This document shows positions 14,700-24,764 of a stretch of 45,937 bases of DNA, piece after piece. The position numbers were made by a program, and so were the translations under genes. The notes under the pieces are model-generated. The model did not search any database, was not told the origin of the DNA, and saw nothing but the letters and a program-made list of their open reading frames with translations. Source of the DNA: Candidatus Nitrosopelagicus sp. GTDB taxonomy: Archaea; Thermoproteota; Nitrososphaeria; Nitrososphaerales; Nitrosopumilaceae. The stretch covers positions 1 to 45,937 of the forward strand of contig JAOLYB010000009.1 in NCBI GenBank assembly GCA_028343215.1. The letters are read 5' to 3'. How positions within the stretch are numbered: position 1 is the first letter of the stretch; each line of letters opens with the position of its first letter.

Positions 14700-16874
14700 T
14701 TAACCGTAAAACGTTTTGTCAGCCTCTCGTGGAATAATGCTTGATGCACCTTCTTTAATCTTCTCATACCATGATTCTACTTCTTTTGTTATGGATGGTC
14801 TGATCTTTTTTAATCCTGCAGCAAAGTCTTTGCTTGAAATTTCTTTAGAATTATTTTGCATTGCTTCAACTGCAGCTTCTCTGCATAATGATGCTAAATC
14901 TGCACCTGAATAACTCTGTGTAGCAACCGAAATCTCATGTAAATCTACATCTTTTGATAATGGCATTCCATCTGTCAATATTTTGATAATTTCTAAACGA
15001 CCTTTTTCATCTGGTGGACTAACAAAGACGTTCAAGTCTAATCTACCTGTTCGTAACATGGAGTTATCAATCAAATCTGGTCTGTTTGTTATTCCTATAA
15101 TTACAACTCTTGAAGTTGTTCCTTCTTCCATCTCTGTTAACATTTGACTGAGTATATTCTCACCAATTCCTCCACCTTCTTCTCCATTTTTCATTTTTGC
15201 CAAAGAGTCTAGTTCGTCAAAAATTATTACACATGGTGATGATGCTTTTGCTTTTCTGAAAATTTCTCTTATAGCTTTTTCTGATTCTCCCACCCATTTT
15301 GATAATATCTCTGGTCCTCTAACAAGAATCATGTTGCCTCCACTTTCAGTAGCTAAAGCTCTGGCCAAAATTGTCTTACCACATCCAGGTGGTCCATACA
15401 ACAATGCACCCCTAGGTGGTTTTATTCCCATTTTACTAAATTTCTCAGGATCATTCATTGCAACTATCAAGTTATCTTGAAGAACATGTTTCGATTCTTC
15501 TAATCCTCCAACATCTTCCCAGTAAACTTTCGAGCGTTCAACATAGAACTCTCTCATAGCTGTTGGAATTATGCCATGCATTGCATCATAAAAGTCAATT
15601 ATTTTCACTTCCATTGATTGAAGAACTTTTGCAGGAATTTTTTCTGTTTCTAAATCAATTTCTGGTAAATACCTCCGAATTGATCTGATTGCTGCTTCTC
15701 TACATAATGATTTCATATCTGCACCTGTGTATCCATGTAATTCTGATGCAAGACTTTTCAAGTTAACATCATCTGCAATAGGCATCCCTCTAGTGTGAAT
15801 TTGCATAACCTCTAATCTACCATCCGCATTTGGAACTGAAATTTCCATTTCTCTATCAAATCTTCCTGGTCTTCTTAATGCGGGGTCTACACTGTCTGGT
15901 CTATTTGTTGCACCAAGTACTACTACGTTTCCTCTATCTGTTAATCCATCCATTAATGCAAGTAATTGTGCAACAACTCTTTTTTCTACATCACCGTATG
16001 CCTCTTCTCTTTTTGGCGCGATTGCATCAATCTCGTCTATGAAAATTATACTTGGTGAATTCTCTTTTGCTTCTTTGAAAATATCTCTCAATTTTGCTTC
16101 TGTTTCACCATAATACTTGTTCATAATTTCTGGACCGTTAATTGATAACATTCTTGCTTCGGATTCACTTGCAAGAACTTTTGCGAGTAATGTCTTACCA
16201 CATCCAGGTGGGCCATACAACAAAACTCCGCTATGTGGTTCGATTCCAAGTCTTACAAATAATTCTGGATGTCTTAATGGGAGTTCCACTATTTCTCTCA
16301 TTATTTTAATCTCTTCTTCTAATCCTCCAACTTCTTCGTACGTTATACGAGATTTTTTATCTTCAGATGCTTCTGATAAGATTGTTAGAGTGGTGGTACG
16401 TTCAATACGTACTATTCCTTTTGGGGAAATTTTTTCTATTTTAAAGTCCATTGCATTTCCGAGAATCATTACTGAAATTTCATCACCTTGACTTAATGGT
16501 AATCCTTTCAATCTATTTTTTACGAAATCAGTAAATTCCTTGTCAACTGTTACTTGATCTGCAATTGGAGTTAATGTAACTGATTTTGCAGGTTTTGTTA
16601 CTATCTTTTTAATTTCAACTACGTCGCTTAATGCAACTCCTAAATTTTTTCTTGTTTGACCATCAATTCTGATTGTGTCAGGATATTTCTCATCTTCATC
16701 AGTAGGCCAAACAATGGCACATGTTGATTTTTTTGAATTAATTTGAATAACATCACCTGGTGTCACTTGTAGATAATCCATTGCGTCTGGACCGATTCGA
16801 GCTCGTTTTTTCCCAATATCTCTTTGTTTTGCTTCTCCCACTCTCATTTGTAGCGGGTCGACATTTCGAGTCAA
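14700..16874 (-). CDS. cdc48: Cdc48/p97-type AAA+ ATPase with HbYX C-terminus
   Basis: 724 aa unfoldase. A double-psi-barrel N domain (1-180) is followed by two AAA modules, each with Walker A GPPGCGKT (221-228 and near 500), and Walker [11 protein letters not shown] and [10 protein letters not shown]. Second-region motifs (ATNRPD, ITNRPD) and sensor Arg residues are intact in both. The protein ends KTFYG, i.e. hydrophobic-Tyr-X, the motif by which proteasomal ATPases dock to and open the 20S proteasome. It should therefore serve as a proteasome-feeding unfoldase. It sits 8 nt behind the aEF1B gene. Confidence 0.97.
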   Translation of the reverse strand: MTRNVDPLQMRVGEAKQRDIGKKRARIGPDAMDYLQVTPGDVIQINSKKSTCAIVWPTDEDEKYPDTIRIDGQTRKNLGVALSDVVEIKKIVTKPAKSVTLTPIADQVTVDKEFTDFVKNRLKGLPLSQGDEISVMILGNAMDFKIEKISPKGIVRIERTTTLTILSEASEDKKSRITYEEVGGLEEEIKIMREIVELPLRHPELFVRLGIEPHSGVLLYGPPGCGKTLLAKVLASESEARMLSINGPEIMNKYYGETEAKLRDIFKEAKENSPSIIFIDEIDAIAPKREEAYGDVEKRVVAQLLALMDGLTDRGNVVVLGATNRPDSVDPALRRPGRFDREMEISVPNADGRLEVMQIHTRGMPIADDVNLKSLASELHGYTGADMKSLCREAAIRSIRRYLPEIDLETEKIPAKVLQSMEVKIIDFYDAMHGIIPTAMREFYVERSKVYWEDVGGLEESKHVLQDNLIVAMNDPEKFSKMGIKPPRGALLYGPPGCGKTILARALATESGGNMILVRGPEILSKWVGESEKAIREIFRKAKASSPCVIIFDELDSLAKMKNGEEGGGIGENILSQMLTEMEEGTTSRVVIIGITNRPDLIDNSMLRTGRLDLNVFVSPPDEKGRLEIIKILTDGMPLSKDVDLHEISVATQSYSGADLASLCREAAVEAMQNNSKEISSKDFAAGLKKIRPSITKEVESWYEKIKEGASSIIPREADKTFYG

Positions 16875-16882
16875 CTAAACTC

Positions 16883-17164
16883 CTATTTCATGTCAACTGA
16901 CATGCGGCTCATATTCAGCACCTCAAATTCACTAACACCTTCAACAGATTTGACAGAATTTTCTAATGATTCCATCTTACCTTCCGCATCTTCTAACGTG
17001 AATTCTGCTTTGATAAACTCTAATCCAAAAGCTAATGGTTCTTTTGTATGTCTACGCAATTCAATCTCATCTTTTAGACTTGATTTTATTCCTTCAACTA
17101 ATTTATCTAAATCTACTTCGGTTCCGGTAGGAAGTATCTTTACAATTAAAAGTAATTGAGCCAT
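16883..17164 (-). CDS. Translation elongation factor 1-beta (aEF1B)
   Basis: 93 aa guanine-nucleotide exchange factor for aEF1A. The compact alpha-beta sandwich starts [20 protein letters not shown], contains [14 protein letters not shown] and ends [13 protein letters not shown], the conserved exchange element, as in other archaeal factors of about 90 residues. It follows the zinc-ribbon gene after 3 nt, an arrangement common in archaea. Confidence 0.93.
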   Translation of the reverse strand: MAQLLLIVKILPTGTEVDLDKLVEGIKSSLKDEIELRRHTKEPLAFGLEFIKAEFTLEDAEGKMESLENSVKSVEGVSEFEVLNMSRMSVDMK

Positions 17165-17167
17165 TTT

Positions 17168-17347
17168 CTATGGTCCCGAAAAGCCGCATGATTTGCATGT
17201 ATATGGTGCTGCGGCTTCTCTACAACTTCCACATCTCCAAATTAATTCGTTATTACACTCTGGACAATTGAATTTAACATTCTTGTCACCTGGCATGATG
17301 TGTCTACTACAACCATTGCATATCGGTAGTGTAATACTTGAAGACAT
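17168..17347 (-). CDS. Zinc-ribbon protein linked to translation (HVO_2753-like)
   Basis: 59 aa, ATG at 17347 to TAG at 17168. Four CxxC pairs (CNGC, CPEC, CGSC, CKSC) form two zinc fingers joined by NELIWR, and the protein ends GFSGP. This matches the archaeal COG2888 Zn-ribbon family that regularly sits before the aEF1B gene. It lies upstream of aEF1B here, so it is the first gene of the unit. Confidence 0.9.
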   Translation of the reverse strand: MSSSITLPICNGCSRHIMPGDKNVKFNCPECNNELIWRCGSCREAAAPYTCKSCGFSGP

Positions 17348-17390
17348 ACTAAAATCCGCTCTATTAGGAATTTATACCTTCCTTGAAATT

Positions 17391-18533
17391 TTATGCTTTA
17401 TTCTGAACAAGTCTCTTGATTTCTCCTCCAATCAATGCTTGCATTGTGTTGAAGGAACCTTTCATTCCCAGTAATCTGAGAATTGAACTTGTATGGAAAT
17501 CGAAGTCTTCTTTATTTGAAATATCTTCTTCAATTTCAGGTGTAATTGAATTAAATAATTTACTTACTGTTCCATTATCCAATCTTGCAAGTATTTTTCT
17601 AGCAAGATTTTGCTTCTCAAACTCTTTTCCAAACTTTTCTTTCCATTGTTTTTCGTAATTCATCAATGATGAAGACTTTCCTGTTTCTATTGCTTCTGAA
17701 ATTGCTCTACCTGCCATAATTCCTGCCATTCCACATGAAAAAATGCCTCCTGCAGTTGTAGGCTTTGCTTGTCCTGCAGCATCTCCAACTATCATTGTAT
17801 TACCATCAACAAAATTCTTAATCGGTCCTTTGATCCAGATTGGCGCAAATATCTTTCTAATTGTTGAAAAATTACCTTTAGATTTTAGAAATTCATCCAT
17901 TCGTCCTAATGTATTGATTCCTTTACCTGAAACTCCCACTTTACCTACTCCTTTTCCTGAAGGAATTATCCATGCAAAAAATTCTGGATATTTCTCTTGA
18001 TCAAAATATACTTCTACCTGACCTTCTTTAATCCAATCTGCATAAACTTCGTATTGTGCAGTTAGTAATATTCCGTCTCTATCTTTATTCGCTAATCTTG
18101 AAACTCCTCTACAATCTACAAAAAATTTACATTCTACATTTCCATTTGATGTTCTTATTGTATTGTCATTTTTTTCTTGAAAACTAGTCTTTACTGAAAT
18201 TTCGGCACCGTTATCCCTTGCTTGTCTTGCTGCTTGTTTATCTAATTCTCTTCTGTTTATGACTATGATTTTTTGTCTTTTTGAATTAATTGTAATCTCT
18301 TTTCCTTCTGGAGAAAAAATTTTTGCGCATTCTACTTTACTGTCAAATGTTTTTGGTGATGGTTCAATTCCTAATTCTTTTAATGCATTTTCGCTAACTA
18401 ATCCTCCACAATGTTCAGGACTACCAACTTCGAATCCTTCTTCTAAAACTAAAACAGAATGACCATTTTTTGCAATTTCTCTTGCAGCTAAAAGTCCAGA
18501 AATACTTCCTCCAGCTACTACTGCATCATACAT
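17391..18533 (-). CDS. Geranylgeranyl reductase family FAD-dependent oxidoreductase
   Basis: 380 aa flavoprotein of the family that saturates geranylgeranyl chains of archaeal membrane lipids. The N-terminal dinucleotide fold reads AVVAGGSISGLLAARE and ends with VLVLEEG. The substrate-side motif EHCGGLVS and the second FAD motif MIVGDAAGQAKPTTAGG are present, as in archaeal GGR enzymes. The glycine pattern of the first fold (AGGSISG) departs slightly from GxGxxG. Reduction of lipid side chains is the best guess, and other polyprenyl substrates are possible. Confidence 0.88.
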   Translation of the reverse strand: MYDAVVAGGSISGLLAAREIAKNGHSVLVLEEGFEVGSPEHCGGLVSENALKELGIEPSPKTFDSKVECAKIFSPEGKEITINSKRQKIIVINRRELDKQAARQARDNGAEISVKTSFQEKNDNTIRTSNGNVECKFFVDCRGVSRLANKDRDGILLTAQYEVYADWIKEGQVEVYFDQEKYPEFFAWIIPSGKGVGKVGVSGKGINTLGRMDEFLKSKGNFSTIRKIFAPIWIKGPIKNFVDGNTMIVGDAAGQAKPTTAGGIFSCGMAGIMAGRAISEAIETGKSSSLMNYEKQWKEKFGKEFEKQNLARKILARLDNGTVSKLFNSITPEIEEDISNKEDFDFHTSSILRLLGMKGSFNTMQALIGGEIKRLVQNKA

Positions 18534-18601
18534 GTATGGTTTGTATCTTTATTTGGTATTTGAATTGTAACGTTTATCATCAACTTCCATAATTATTTCA
18601 T

Positions 18602-18955
18602 ATGACTGATATCAAACAGGTTATTGCGGTTAGAACTGATCTTGGAATGGGAAAAGGTAAGATTGCAGCACAAGTTGGTCATGCATGTGTTATGGGTGCC
18701 GAACATGTTCGAAAATCACATCCTGAATGGTTTCAAACTTGGTGGGGTGGACAAGAGAAAGTTGTCGTCAAGGTTTCTGGAATAAAGGAATTAAATGAAG
18801 TCAAAAAAGGTGCAATTGAGTTAGGTCTTCCGTGGTCTGAAATAACTGATGCTGGTCATACACAAATTGCACCAGGAACAACAACTTGCATATCTGTTGG
18901 ACCTGCTCCTGAAAACTTAATCGATAAAGTTACTGGGGATTTATCGTTACTTTAA
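18602..18955 (+). CDS. pth2: Peptidyl-tRNA hydrolase, Pth2 type
   Basis: 117 aa archaeal/eukaryal-type enzyme that releases peptides from drop-off peptidyl-tRNA. Conserved features: KQVIAVRTDLGMGKGKIAAQVGHA with the catalytic His-region, TWWGGQEKVVVK, and the C-terminal DAGHTQIAPGT and VGPAP stretch. Length matches the family. A TATA-like CGTTTATC lies about 27 nt before the ATG. Confidence 0.96.
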   Translation: MTDIKQVIAVRTDLGMGKGKIAAQVGHACVMGAEHVRKSHPEWFQTWWGGQEKVVVKVSGIKELNEVKKGAIELGLPWSEITDAGHTQIAPGTTTCISVGPAPENLIDKVTGDLSLL

Positions 18956-18990
18956 GAATCAGATATAACAAGCTCTAATTTTGAAAAGTT

Positions 18991-20775
18991 GTGAAGCAAA
19001 AAACAAAAGGTATTCTTGCATTCGCATTTTTGGGAGGTATTTTATTAACATCGACTGTATTATTTGCAATTGCTCCACCAGCAGCCACCATGACTATGGA
19101 AGAAAAAGAAGTTCTAGATAGATTTGATTTTATGATGAATGCATGTGTAGAACGTACATCTGACTTAGAAAATAATGAACAAGCTCTTACTGCATGTCAG
19201 GAAGTTGCAACTCAAGACCGTAATTCTTCACTATGTGATGTTGGACAGAAAATTGGTGAGCAGATGTTAATTGATAATTATTGTACTGAACTTAGTTCAA
19301 CAATGACCGGAACTCCTATGGATAATTTCCCTGATGATCAACGTGCAACTTTCTGTGGTGGTAGTGATGCAAAATCTACATCTTATGTACAGGAATATAA
19401 AATTCCAACTTTATGCACACAACCACTTGCAATTAAAGTCGCACCTGATGGAAATGTATGGTTTGTTGAATCAAATGTAGGTCAAATTGCAAAATTTGAT
19501 CCTATATCTGAAAAATTCACTGAATTTGAAAATGATATGTGGCCAGAAGGTGCACGTACTATGTCATGGGGAATGGATTATTCTTCTGATGGTACAATGT
19601 GGTATACTGATGGAAGTTTTGATACTCTTTGGCGTTTTGACACCATTGGTGAAACATATGATGCGGTATCATTCCCTCCTTCTGAAGAAGGTTCGTTACC
19701 TCAAAAACTTGCTATACGTGGTTCAAATATTATAGTAAATGACTTCACCGGAAGTAAAATTACTTTCTTTGATTTAGCTCAAAACATTGATGATCTTACA
19801 TATTCTAGTATTGTAGCACCAATTCCAAATTCATTTACTGGTGATTTTGGAGTTGATTCTAAAAATAATTTATGGTATACAAATTGGGTTCCTGATACTA
19901 CTGGATTATTATTAAAATTCAATATTGAACAATACAAACAAGATTCCTATTTGGCAAGTACAGGAATAGATATTCCGCTTGAAAATTATTTTGATGTATA
20001 TGATTTTCCAGATGATCTTAATACTGCAAATGGATTGTCTGTAGATGAAAATGATAATGTTTGGATTGTAGATACTTCTAGTAGTTTCTTTTTCAAATTT
20101 GATCCTAATGGAGAAGAATTTACAAAATTTGTTACCTCAACACCTCAAAAATCTGCATATGGGAACTCAACTGGAATAATTAAAACACCGATTTCTAGAC
20201 CCTATTGGACTGAAACTGATATGAATGGAAATCTCATTTTCAATGAACAAACATCCAATCAACTTGCAGTCTTTGATATTGATAATGAACGACTAATAGA
20301 ATACATGGTACCATCTAAAAATCCTAACTGGGCTGATTGTGAAGATAAATCTAAATCAAACTGTGGTGTTGCACAAATTTTTGGCTTTGATGTGATAGAT
20401 GATAAAATTTGGTTTACAGAATGGGCAGAAAATAAAATTGGTGTAGTTGATACTGGAAAATCTCTTCCATTCACAGTAAATACCAATGTTGAATCTATAA
20501 ACCTCAAAAAAGGTGAAACTGAAACAATTTCTTTGAGTATAAATCCATCATCATCAAACATTGGGGATATCAATTTCAATTTTGCTCATACTGCATCAAC
20601 TGTTACAAAATCATCTGATCTTTTAATCTCACATGACTTCAATAGTTCTAATGAAATTATTGTCTCAATTACTGCAAGTCAAATTGCATTATCTGGAGAT
20701 TACAAATTACTTTTAGGAGTTTTCAACTCTGAGGTAAACGTATCAAAATACGTTGATGTCATTATTGAACCGTGA
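18991..20775 (+). CDS. Exported beta-propeller (Vgb/NHL-like) protein
   Basis: 594 aa with GTG start, 25 nt behind a GATATAAC element. An N-terminal hydrophobic signal or anchor (residues 8-30) is followed by a Cys-containing helical region (about 35-115, six or more Cys), then blades with repeated phrases such as VAPDGNVWFVES, SSDGTMWYTD, DSKNNLWYTN, DENDNVWIVDT and DDKIWFTEWAENKIG, as in streptogramin lyase-like propellers. The last 90 residues look like an Ig-like or CARDB beta domain. It is probably a cell-surface protein. Enzyme activity cannot be inferred. It overlaps truD by 4 nt. Confidence 0.85.
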   Translation: MKQKTKGILAFAFLGGILLTSTVLFAIAPPAATMTMEEKEVLDRFDFMMNACVERTSDLENNEQALTACQEVATQDRNSSLCDVGQKIGEQMLIDNYCTELSSTMTGTPMDNFPDDQRATFCGGSDAKSTSYVQEYKIPTLCTQPLAIKVAPDGNVWFVESNVGQIAKFDPISEKFTEFENDMWPEGARTMSWGMDYSSDGTMWYTDGSFDTLWRFDTIGETYDAVSFPPSEEGSLPQKLAIRGSNIIVNDFTGSKITFFDLAQNIDDLTYSSIVAPIPNSFTGDFGVDSKNNLWYTNWVPDTTGLLLKFNIEQYKQDSYLASTGIDIPLENYFDVYDFPDDLNTANGLSVDENDNVWIVDTSSSFFFKFDPNGEEFTKFVTSTPQKSAYGNSTGIIKTPISRPYWTETDMNGNLIFNEQTSNQLAVFDIDNERLIEYMVPSKNPNWADCEDKSKSNCGVAQIFGFDVIDDKIWFTEWAENKIGVVDTGKSLPFTVNTNVESINLKKGETETISLSINPSSSNIGDINFNFAHTASTVTKSSDLLISHDFNSSNEIIVSITASQIALSGDYKLLLGVFNSEVNVSKYVDVIIEP

Positions 20776-21968
20776 TTCCACAAATTGATAAAGAGATAGG
20801 ACTCTCTGTTTATACTACAAAATATGCCCCTATTTCTGGAAAAATTAAAAAAAATGAAAATGATTTTTTGGTGAAAGAGGTTTTATCTGAAAAAGCCATT
20901 GACTCATTTGATAATTTGGATGGACATGCTGTTTACCTGTTAAAAAAATCTGGAATTGATACAAATCATGCATTAATTGATATCGAAAAACGCTATGGCC
21001 TTGTCTTAAAATCACTTGGTTTGAAAGATGCAAATGCAAAAACAGAACAGTACGTTTACACTTACAAAAAAATAAACTCTCTAGAAGAATATACTGGACA
21101 AAAATATTCTGCAAAAAGACTTGGATTTGTAGAAAAACCAATATCAAAAAAAGATATGCTAGGAAATTATTTTGAAATTAGAGTATCTGATATGAATGAA
21201 TCATTGCCGTCATTTACCGGTAGTGAAAACATTCTTAATTTTTTTGGATATCAAAGGTTTGGTTCAAAACGACCCATAACACATCTAGTTGGAAAATCAA
21301 TCATTAAAGGTGATTATGAAGAAGCACTTGAGTACCTACTAAGTTTTTCATCAAAATATGATTCAGAAAAAAACAATGAAATGCGGAAATTAATATCTGA
21401 ACGTAAATCTGAATCTGAAGTAATTGAATTATTACCATTTTCTATGGATATTGAAAGAAATTTACTAAAACAACTTTCCAGTGACAGTGATTCTAAGAAT
21501 GCAATACGTTCGATTCCTCTTGCATTACGAAGATTTTACATTCAAGCATACCAATCATTTCTATTCAATAAAACTTTGAGTCTTGCACATGAATTTGAAG
21601 AAGAATTATCATTACCGACAACTGATGATGTTTGTTTTGATAAAAATTCTATATTGGGAAAATTTGAAAATGATCCTAAACAAAAACTTGCTATTCCGCT
21701 TGTAGGTCATTCATATTATAAAAAATCAAGGTTTGATTATTATATAAAAAAAATTCTTGATGAAGAATTGCTTACTCCAAAAGATTTCTTCATAAAAGAT
21801 TTCCAAGAACTCTCAGTTGAAGGTGGATTTCGTAATGCATCAATTAATTATTTGAACTTCAAGATTGATGAAAATATGATAAAATTTCAATTATCTCGTG
21901 GCTCATATGCCACAATTCTGTTAAGAGAAATTCTAAAACCTTCAAATCCTTTGGATTCTGGATTTTAA
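20772..21968 (+). CDS. truD: tRNA pseudouridine synthase D
   Basis: 398 aa pseudouridine synthase that modifies tRNA (U13 in bacteria, U35-type sites in some archaea). Motif I FLVKEVLSE, the catalytic motif LGLKDANAKTEQ with D86, and NFFGYQRFGSKRP are all present, as is an inserted TRUD domain. The start is GTG at 20772, overlapping the TGA of the preceding gene (GTGA), which suggests coupled translation with the propeller gene although the functions look unrelated. Confidence 0.94.
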   Translation: MIPQIDKEIGLSVYTTKYAPISGKIKKNENDFLVKEVLSEKAIDSFDNLDGHAVYLLKKSGIDTNHALIDIEKRYGLVLKSLGLKDANAKTEQYVYTYKKINSLEEYTGQKYSAKRLGFVEKPISKKDMLGNYFEIRVSDMNESLPSFTGSENILNFFGYQRFGSKRPITHLVGKSIIKGDYEEALEYLLSFSSKYDSEKNNEMRKLISERKSESEVIELLPFSMDIERNLLKQLSSDSDSKNAIRSIPLALRRFYIQAYQSFLFNKTLSLAHEFEEELSLPTTDDVCFDKNSILGKFENDPKQKLAIPLVGHSYYKKSRFDYYIKKILDEELLTPKDFFIKDFQELSVEGGFRNASINYLNFKIDENMIKFQLSRGSYATILLREILKPSNPLDSGF

Positions 21969-22009
21969 AATTTTGAAAGCTTTTTTTATTGTTTAACCTG
22001 AATGGATGT

Positions 22010-22468
22010 ATGGAGAAAGCAACTTTTGCCGCAGGGTGTTTTTGGCACGTTGAAGAAGTGTTTTCTAAAACAAATGGTGTAAAATCTACCGCTGTAGGAT
22101 ATACCGGAGGTCATACAGATAATCCTACATACGAAGATGTTTGTACCGATAAAACTGGCCACGCTGAAGCTATACAAGTTGAGTTTGATCCTGCAGAAAT
22201 TTCATATTCTGATTTAGTAAAAGTATTTTTTGAAAATCATAATCCAACTACTCCTAATAGGCAAGGTCCTGATATTGGCATTCAATATCGTTCCGCAATA
22301 TTTTGTCATAATCCTGAGCAAGAACAAGCAGCAAAAGATATTAAAGAAAAATTAAATCCGTCTGCACAAAAGACATTTGGAAGTGATATTGTCACTGAGA
22401 TAAAATCTGCTTCTACATTCTACCGTGCTGAAGAATATCATCAAAAATATTTTGAAAAAAATTATTAA
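22010..22468 (+). CDS. msrA: Peptide methionine sulfoxide reductase A
   Basis: 152 aa enzyme that repairs methionine-S-sulfoxide. The active site is AAGCFWHVEEVF with Cys10, followed by GYTGGHTDNPTYEDVC and HAEAIQVEFDP. The frame opens earlier at a TTG (21989), but ATG at 22010 gives the usual MEKATFAAGCFW N-terminus and lies at TATA distance from TTTTTTATT. It converges on the gene at 22465 with overlapping stops (TTAA). Confidence 0.96.
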   Translation: MEKATFAAGCFWHVEEVFSKTNGVKSTAVGYTGGHTDNPTYEDVCTDKTGHAEAIQVEFDPAEISYSDLVKVFFENHNPTTPNRQGPDIGIQYRSAIFCHNPEQEQAAKDIKEKLNPSAQKTFGSDIVTEIKSASTFYRAEEYHQKYFEKNY

Positions 22469-22671
22469 GTTAATTTTTTCTTTTCTACAAAATACCCAAT
22501 TAATATCAAAATTACTCCTATCATACTGATAATCATTCCATTATCTATCCATTCTTCACTTTCATACATGAATGACGATTCTGGTCCAATCATTCCTTGT
22601 CCTTGAAAACTGAATATGATTCCAAAAATTACCAGAATTACTCCTGGAATTACAATTGATAATGATTTCAT
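22465..22671 (-). CDS. Small two-span membrane protein, unknown
   Basis: 68 aa with hydrophobic segments at about 5-22 and 45-63, an extracytoplasmic-looking loop (MIGPESSFMYESEEWID) and a basic end (EKKKLT). No family recognised. Its stop overlaps that of msrA by 4 nt. Confidence 0.65.
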   Translation of the reverse strand: MKSLSIVIPGVILVIFGIIFSFQGQGMIGPESSFMYESEEWIDNGMIISMIGVILILIGYFVEKKKLT

Positions 22672-22750
22672 ATTGTAAAGTTCTTTTAGTTAAAATAAAA
22701 ATGCGATGTTCATTGAAAATGATCATTCGTTAGGAACAAATTGAAAAGAA

Positions 22751-23506
22751 TTGATTAATTGGGTAAATCAATTTTTACTCGGTTTTTTAATCCAAATTCC
22801 AAAAGAATTTTCTGTGTATAGTTGGAATAGTTCTGATGAAAATGTGCCAAAAATATTCAAATATTCAAATTTGATTGTTTTTGGGTCTGCTGCTGGAATT
22901 GCATTATTGACAGCATTTTTACTCAATACCTATTATGCTGAATTATTTCTTGAACATCCGTACATCATGAATATTTTATTTGCTCCTGCATTTGGAATTG
23001 GATTTCTATATGGTCTAAAAATTTCTGAAAGAGCATTACAACCCTCTGAAACTCGAAGTGCGTTCAAAAGAAAAATTATGAAATTATTTCTTTTCTTCTT
23101 AGTCATTGGTGGTTTGTTTAGCTCTGTAAATTTTGCACTTCATGGTGGCGCAATGATACCTGATTCATCTTTAGTTGATGATGGAGTGGTTCCTTGGGCT
23201 ACTGATATGATTACTGCAAATGGCGGTGCAACATTTTTGATTGTATCCAGTATTACAATTATGGCTGCCGCAACAAGAAGAATTGTTGGATTAAATGGCG
23301 GAATTATTGGAAAAATTATTACATTTGGTGGAACATTTGTTTTCTTTTCAATGATTAGTATGAGTTTAACACAAACAGATCCTTCTAACTCTCAAATCTA
23401 TCTATACACGTGTTACCACGCTGGAATTATTGGTGGTGCGATGTATCAAATGAATCGTTTTACTTCTAATCTTAACACTTGGGAAGATTACATGAACGGA
23501 CAGTAA
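22751..23506 (+). CDS. Multi-span membrane protein, unknown
   Basis: 251 aa with TTG start. Five or six hydrophobic spans are visible, with a loop GGAMIPDSSLVDDG after the third and an N-terminal amphipathic part (NWVNQFLLGFLIQIPKEF). No catalytic motif seen. It ends exactly where the convergent blue copper gene ends (TAA next to the opposite TAA), so the two 3' ends must be transcribed across each other. A role near the copper protein is possible but not shown. Confidence 0.7.
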   Translation: MINWVNQFLLGFLIQIPKEFSVYSWNSSDENVPKIFKYSNLIVFGSAAGIALLTAFLLNTYYAELFLEHPYIMNILFAPAFGIGFLYGLKISERALQPSETRSAFKRKIMKLFLFFLVIGGLFSSVNFALHGGAMIPDSSLVDDGVVPWATDMITANGGATFLIVSSITIMAAATRRIVGLNGGIIGKIITFGGTFVFFSMISMSLTQTDPSNSQIYLYTCYHAGIIGGAMYQMNRFTSNLNTWEDYMNGQ

Positions 23507-24118
23507 TTATTCTACTATAACAGTTCCAATCATCCAAGGATGAACGAGACAATAATATATGAATTCACCTTTGTCTGAAAACTCAAATTCGTATGTATCT
23601 CCTGCCATAATCATTCCTGAATCAAAGGCTCCGTCTGGTCCACCATCTGGAGTTCCGCTTGTTGCAAGATGTGCAGCACTATCATTATTTTCCCAAACTA
23701 CTGTGGTGCCGGTTGAAATGTTTAATGTTGCTGGAATATAACATTCATCGGTTTCTTCACATCCTGGTGCACCTGATCCTTCGGGAATTGAAACAATTTC
23801 TGCAGATACTTGCGGTGCTTCCATAACTGGTTCTTCCATAATCATAGTTTCAGATTCTTCTGTATCATCTAATGTCATTCTAGGAATTTCATATAATGTA
23901 TTTCCAGGTTTTTCAAACATCTCACATCCTTCCTGCATGTAATTTCCTGCTTTACACATCTCAAAAAATGCTGTATTGTCTCTTTGTATTCGATCTGCAT
24001 AAAGAACATCCGGTCCAATTGCGACTTGAACTATTCCAATTGCTGCTAGTGATGCAGCTACTAATATCATTGAGTAACCAACTTTTCTATAATTATGTGG
24101 ATCTTGCATTTCTGACAT
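23507..24118 (-). CDS. Membrane-anchored blue copper protein (plastocyanin-like)
   Basis: 203 aa. One N-terminal membrane anchor (about 14-35) is followed by a Met/Glu-rich linker and a cupredoxin domain (about 105-203). Copper ligands: H150 (AAHLATSG), C190, H193 and M196 (YYCLVHPWM). C120 and C126 may form a disulfide. The domain should lie outside the membrane as an electron carrier, comparable to the copper domain at 12617 but with a single anchor. Its ATG lies about 27 nt from the symmetric AAATTTAAAA element shared with the divergent neighbour. Confidence 0.93.
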   Translation of the reverse strand: MSEMQDPHNYRKVGYSMILVAASLAAIGIVQVAIGPDVLYADRIQRDNTAFFEMCKAGNYMQEGCEMFEKPGNTLYEIPRMTLDDTEESETMIMEEPVMEAPQVSAEIVSIPEGSGAPGCEETDECYIPATLNISTGTTVVWENNDSAAHLATSGTPDGGPDGAFDSGMIMAGDTYEFEFSDKGEFIYYCLVHPWMIGTVIVE

Positions 24119-24140
24119 TTACTTTGAGGCAAAATTAGGC

Positions 24141-24150
24141 AAATTTAAAA
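24141..24150. promoter_or_regulatory. Shared TATA-like element between divergent genes
   Basis: AAATTTAAAA reads as a TATA-like box on both strands. It lies about 27 nt from the ATG at 24118 (minus) and 28 nt from the GTG at 24174 (plus), so one symmetric element could serve both leaderless genes. Confidence 0.4.
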
Positions 24151-24173
24151 CTTGAGCCTTCTTAATTTCATTA

Positions 24174-24497
24174 GTGACAATTCAAATTCTTCATTATGAA
24201 TTTCTTGGACCTATCAAGCTATCCGAATGGGGCCCGCCTATGGATAAAGTGGTTTACATAATTTTCAACCAGAATAAATCTGGCTTTATACCACTTCATG
24301 CTGGTGAATCTGACAAAACCGATCAGAAGGACTTTTTCACACAAAATGATAATTTCAAGTGCTGGATTCAACATGCTGGCAATGAAGAGAGTCTTTATCT
24401 CGCAATTTTACCTCTATGGGAGTCTGAAGCGCCAGAAAGAAAACGTATTGTAGACAAAATTATATCGAAATATCGTCCTCTATGTCAGACTGAATGA
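24174..24497 (+). CDS. Conserved-looking hypothetical protein
   Basis: 107 aa, GTG start placed 28 nt after the element at 24141. A mixed alpha/beta sequence without membrane span, with FKCWIQHAG and YLAILPLWESEAPER as the most distinctive parts. I do not recognise the family. Its TGA abuts the opposite-strand stop of the next gene. Confidence 0.65.
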   Translation: MTIQILHYEFLGPIKLSEWGPPMDKVVYIIFNQNKSGFIPLHAGESDKTDQKDFFTQNDNFKCWIQHAGNEESLYLAILPLWESEAPERKRIVDKIISKYRPLCQTE

Positions 24498-24734
24498 TTA
24501 TTTTGAATTTATTTTATCTTTAACTTCAAATAATTGCATTGTAAGAAGGTCAATTGCTTTTTTCAAGTGATCAAATTCATTAATTGAATGAATTTGTCCC
24601 TCTGTAAGTTTTCTTAAAATTTTAACATTAGCTTTTGATTCTTCATCTTTAGCAGTTACCTCTAATGCATTGATTTTTGCCAGTATGTTTTCCAAATCTT
24701 TAATCATTTCTTCTTTTGGTGCGTGTTTGTTCAT
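24498..24734 (-). CDS. Small helical protein, unknown
   Basis: 78 aa, almost wholly charged helix with heptad-like Leu/Ile spacing (EMIKDLENILAKINALEV and DHLKKAIDLLTMQLFEV), so it is probably a coiled coil. A TATATAG element lies about 25 nt before its ATG on the minus strand, which supports expression. Confidence 0.65.
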   Translation of the reverse strand: MNKHAPKEEMIKDLENILAKINALEVTAKDEESKANVKILRKLTEGQIHSINEFDHLKKAIDLLTMQLFEVKDKINSK

Positions 24735-24764
24735 GTTTTTGAAATTCTTTTTTCCTATATATGA

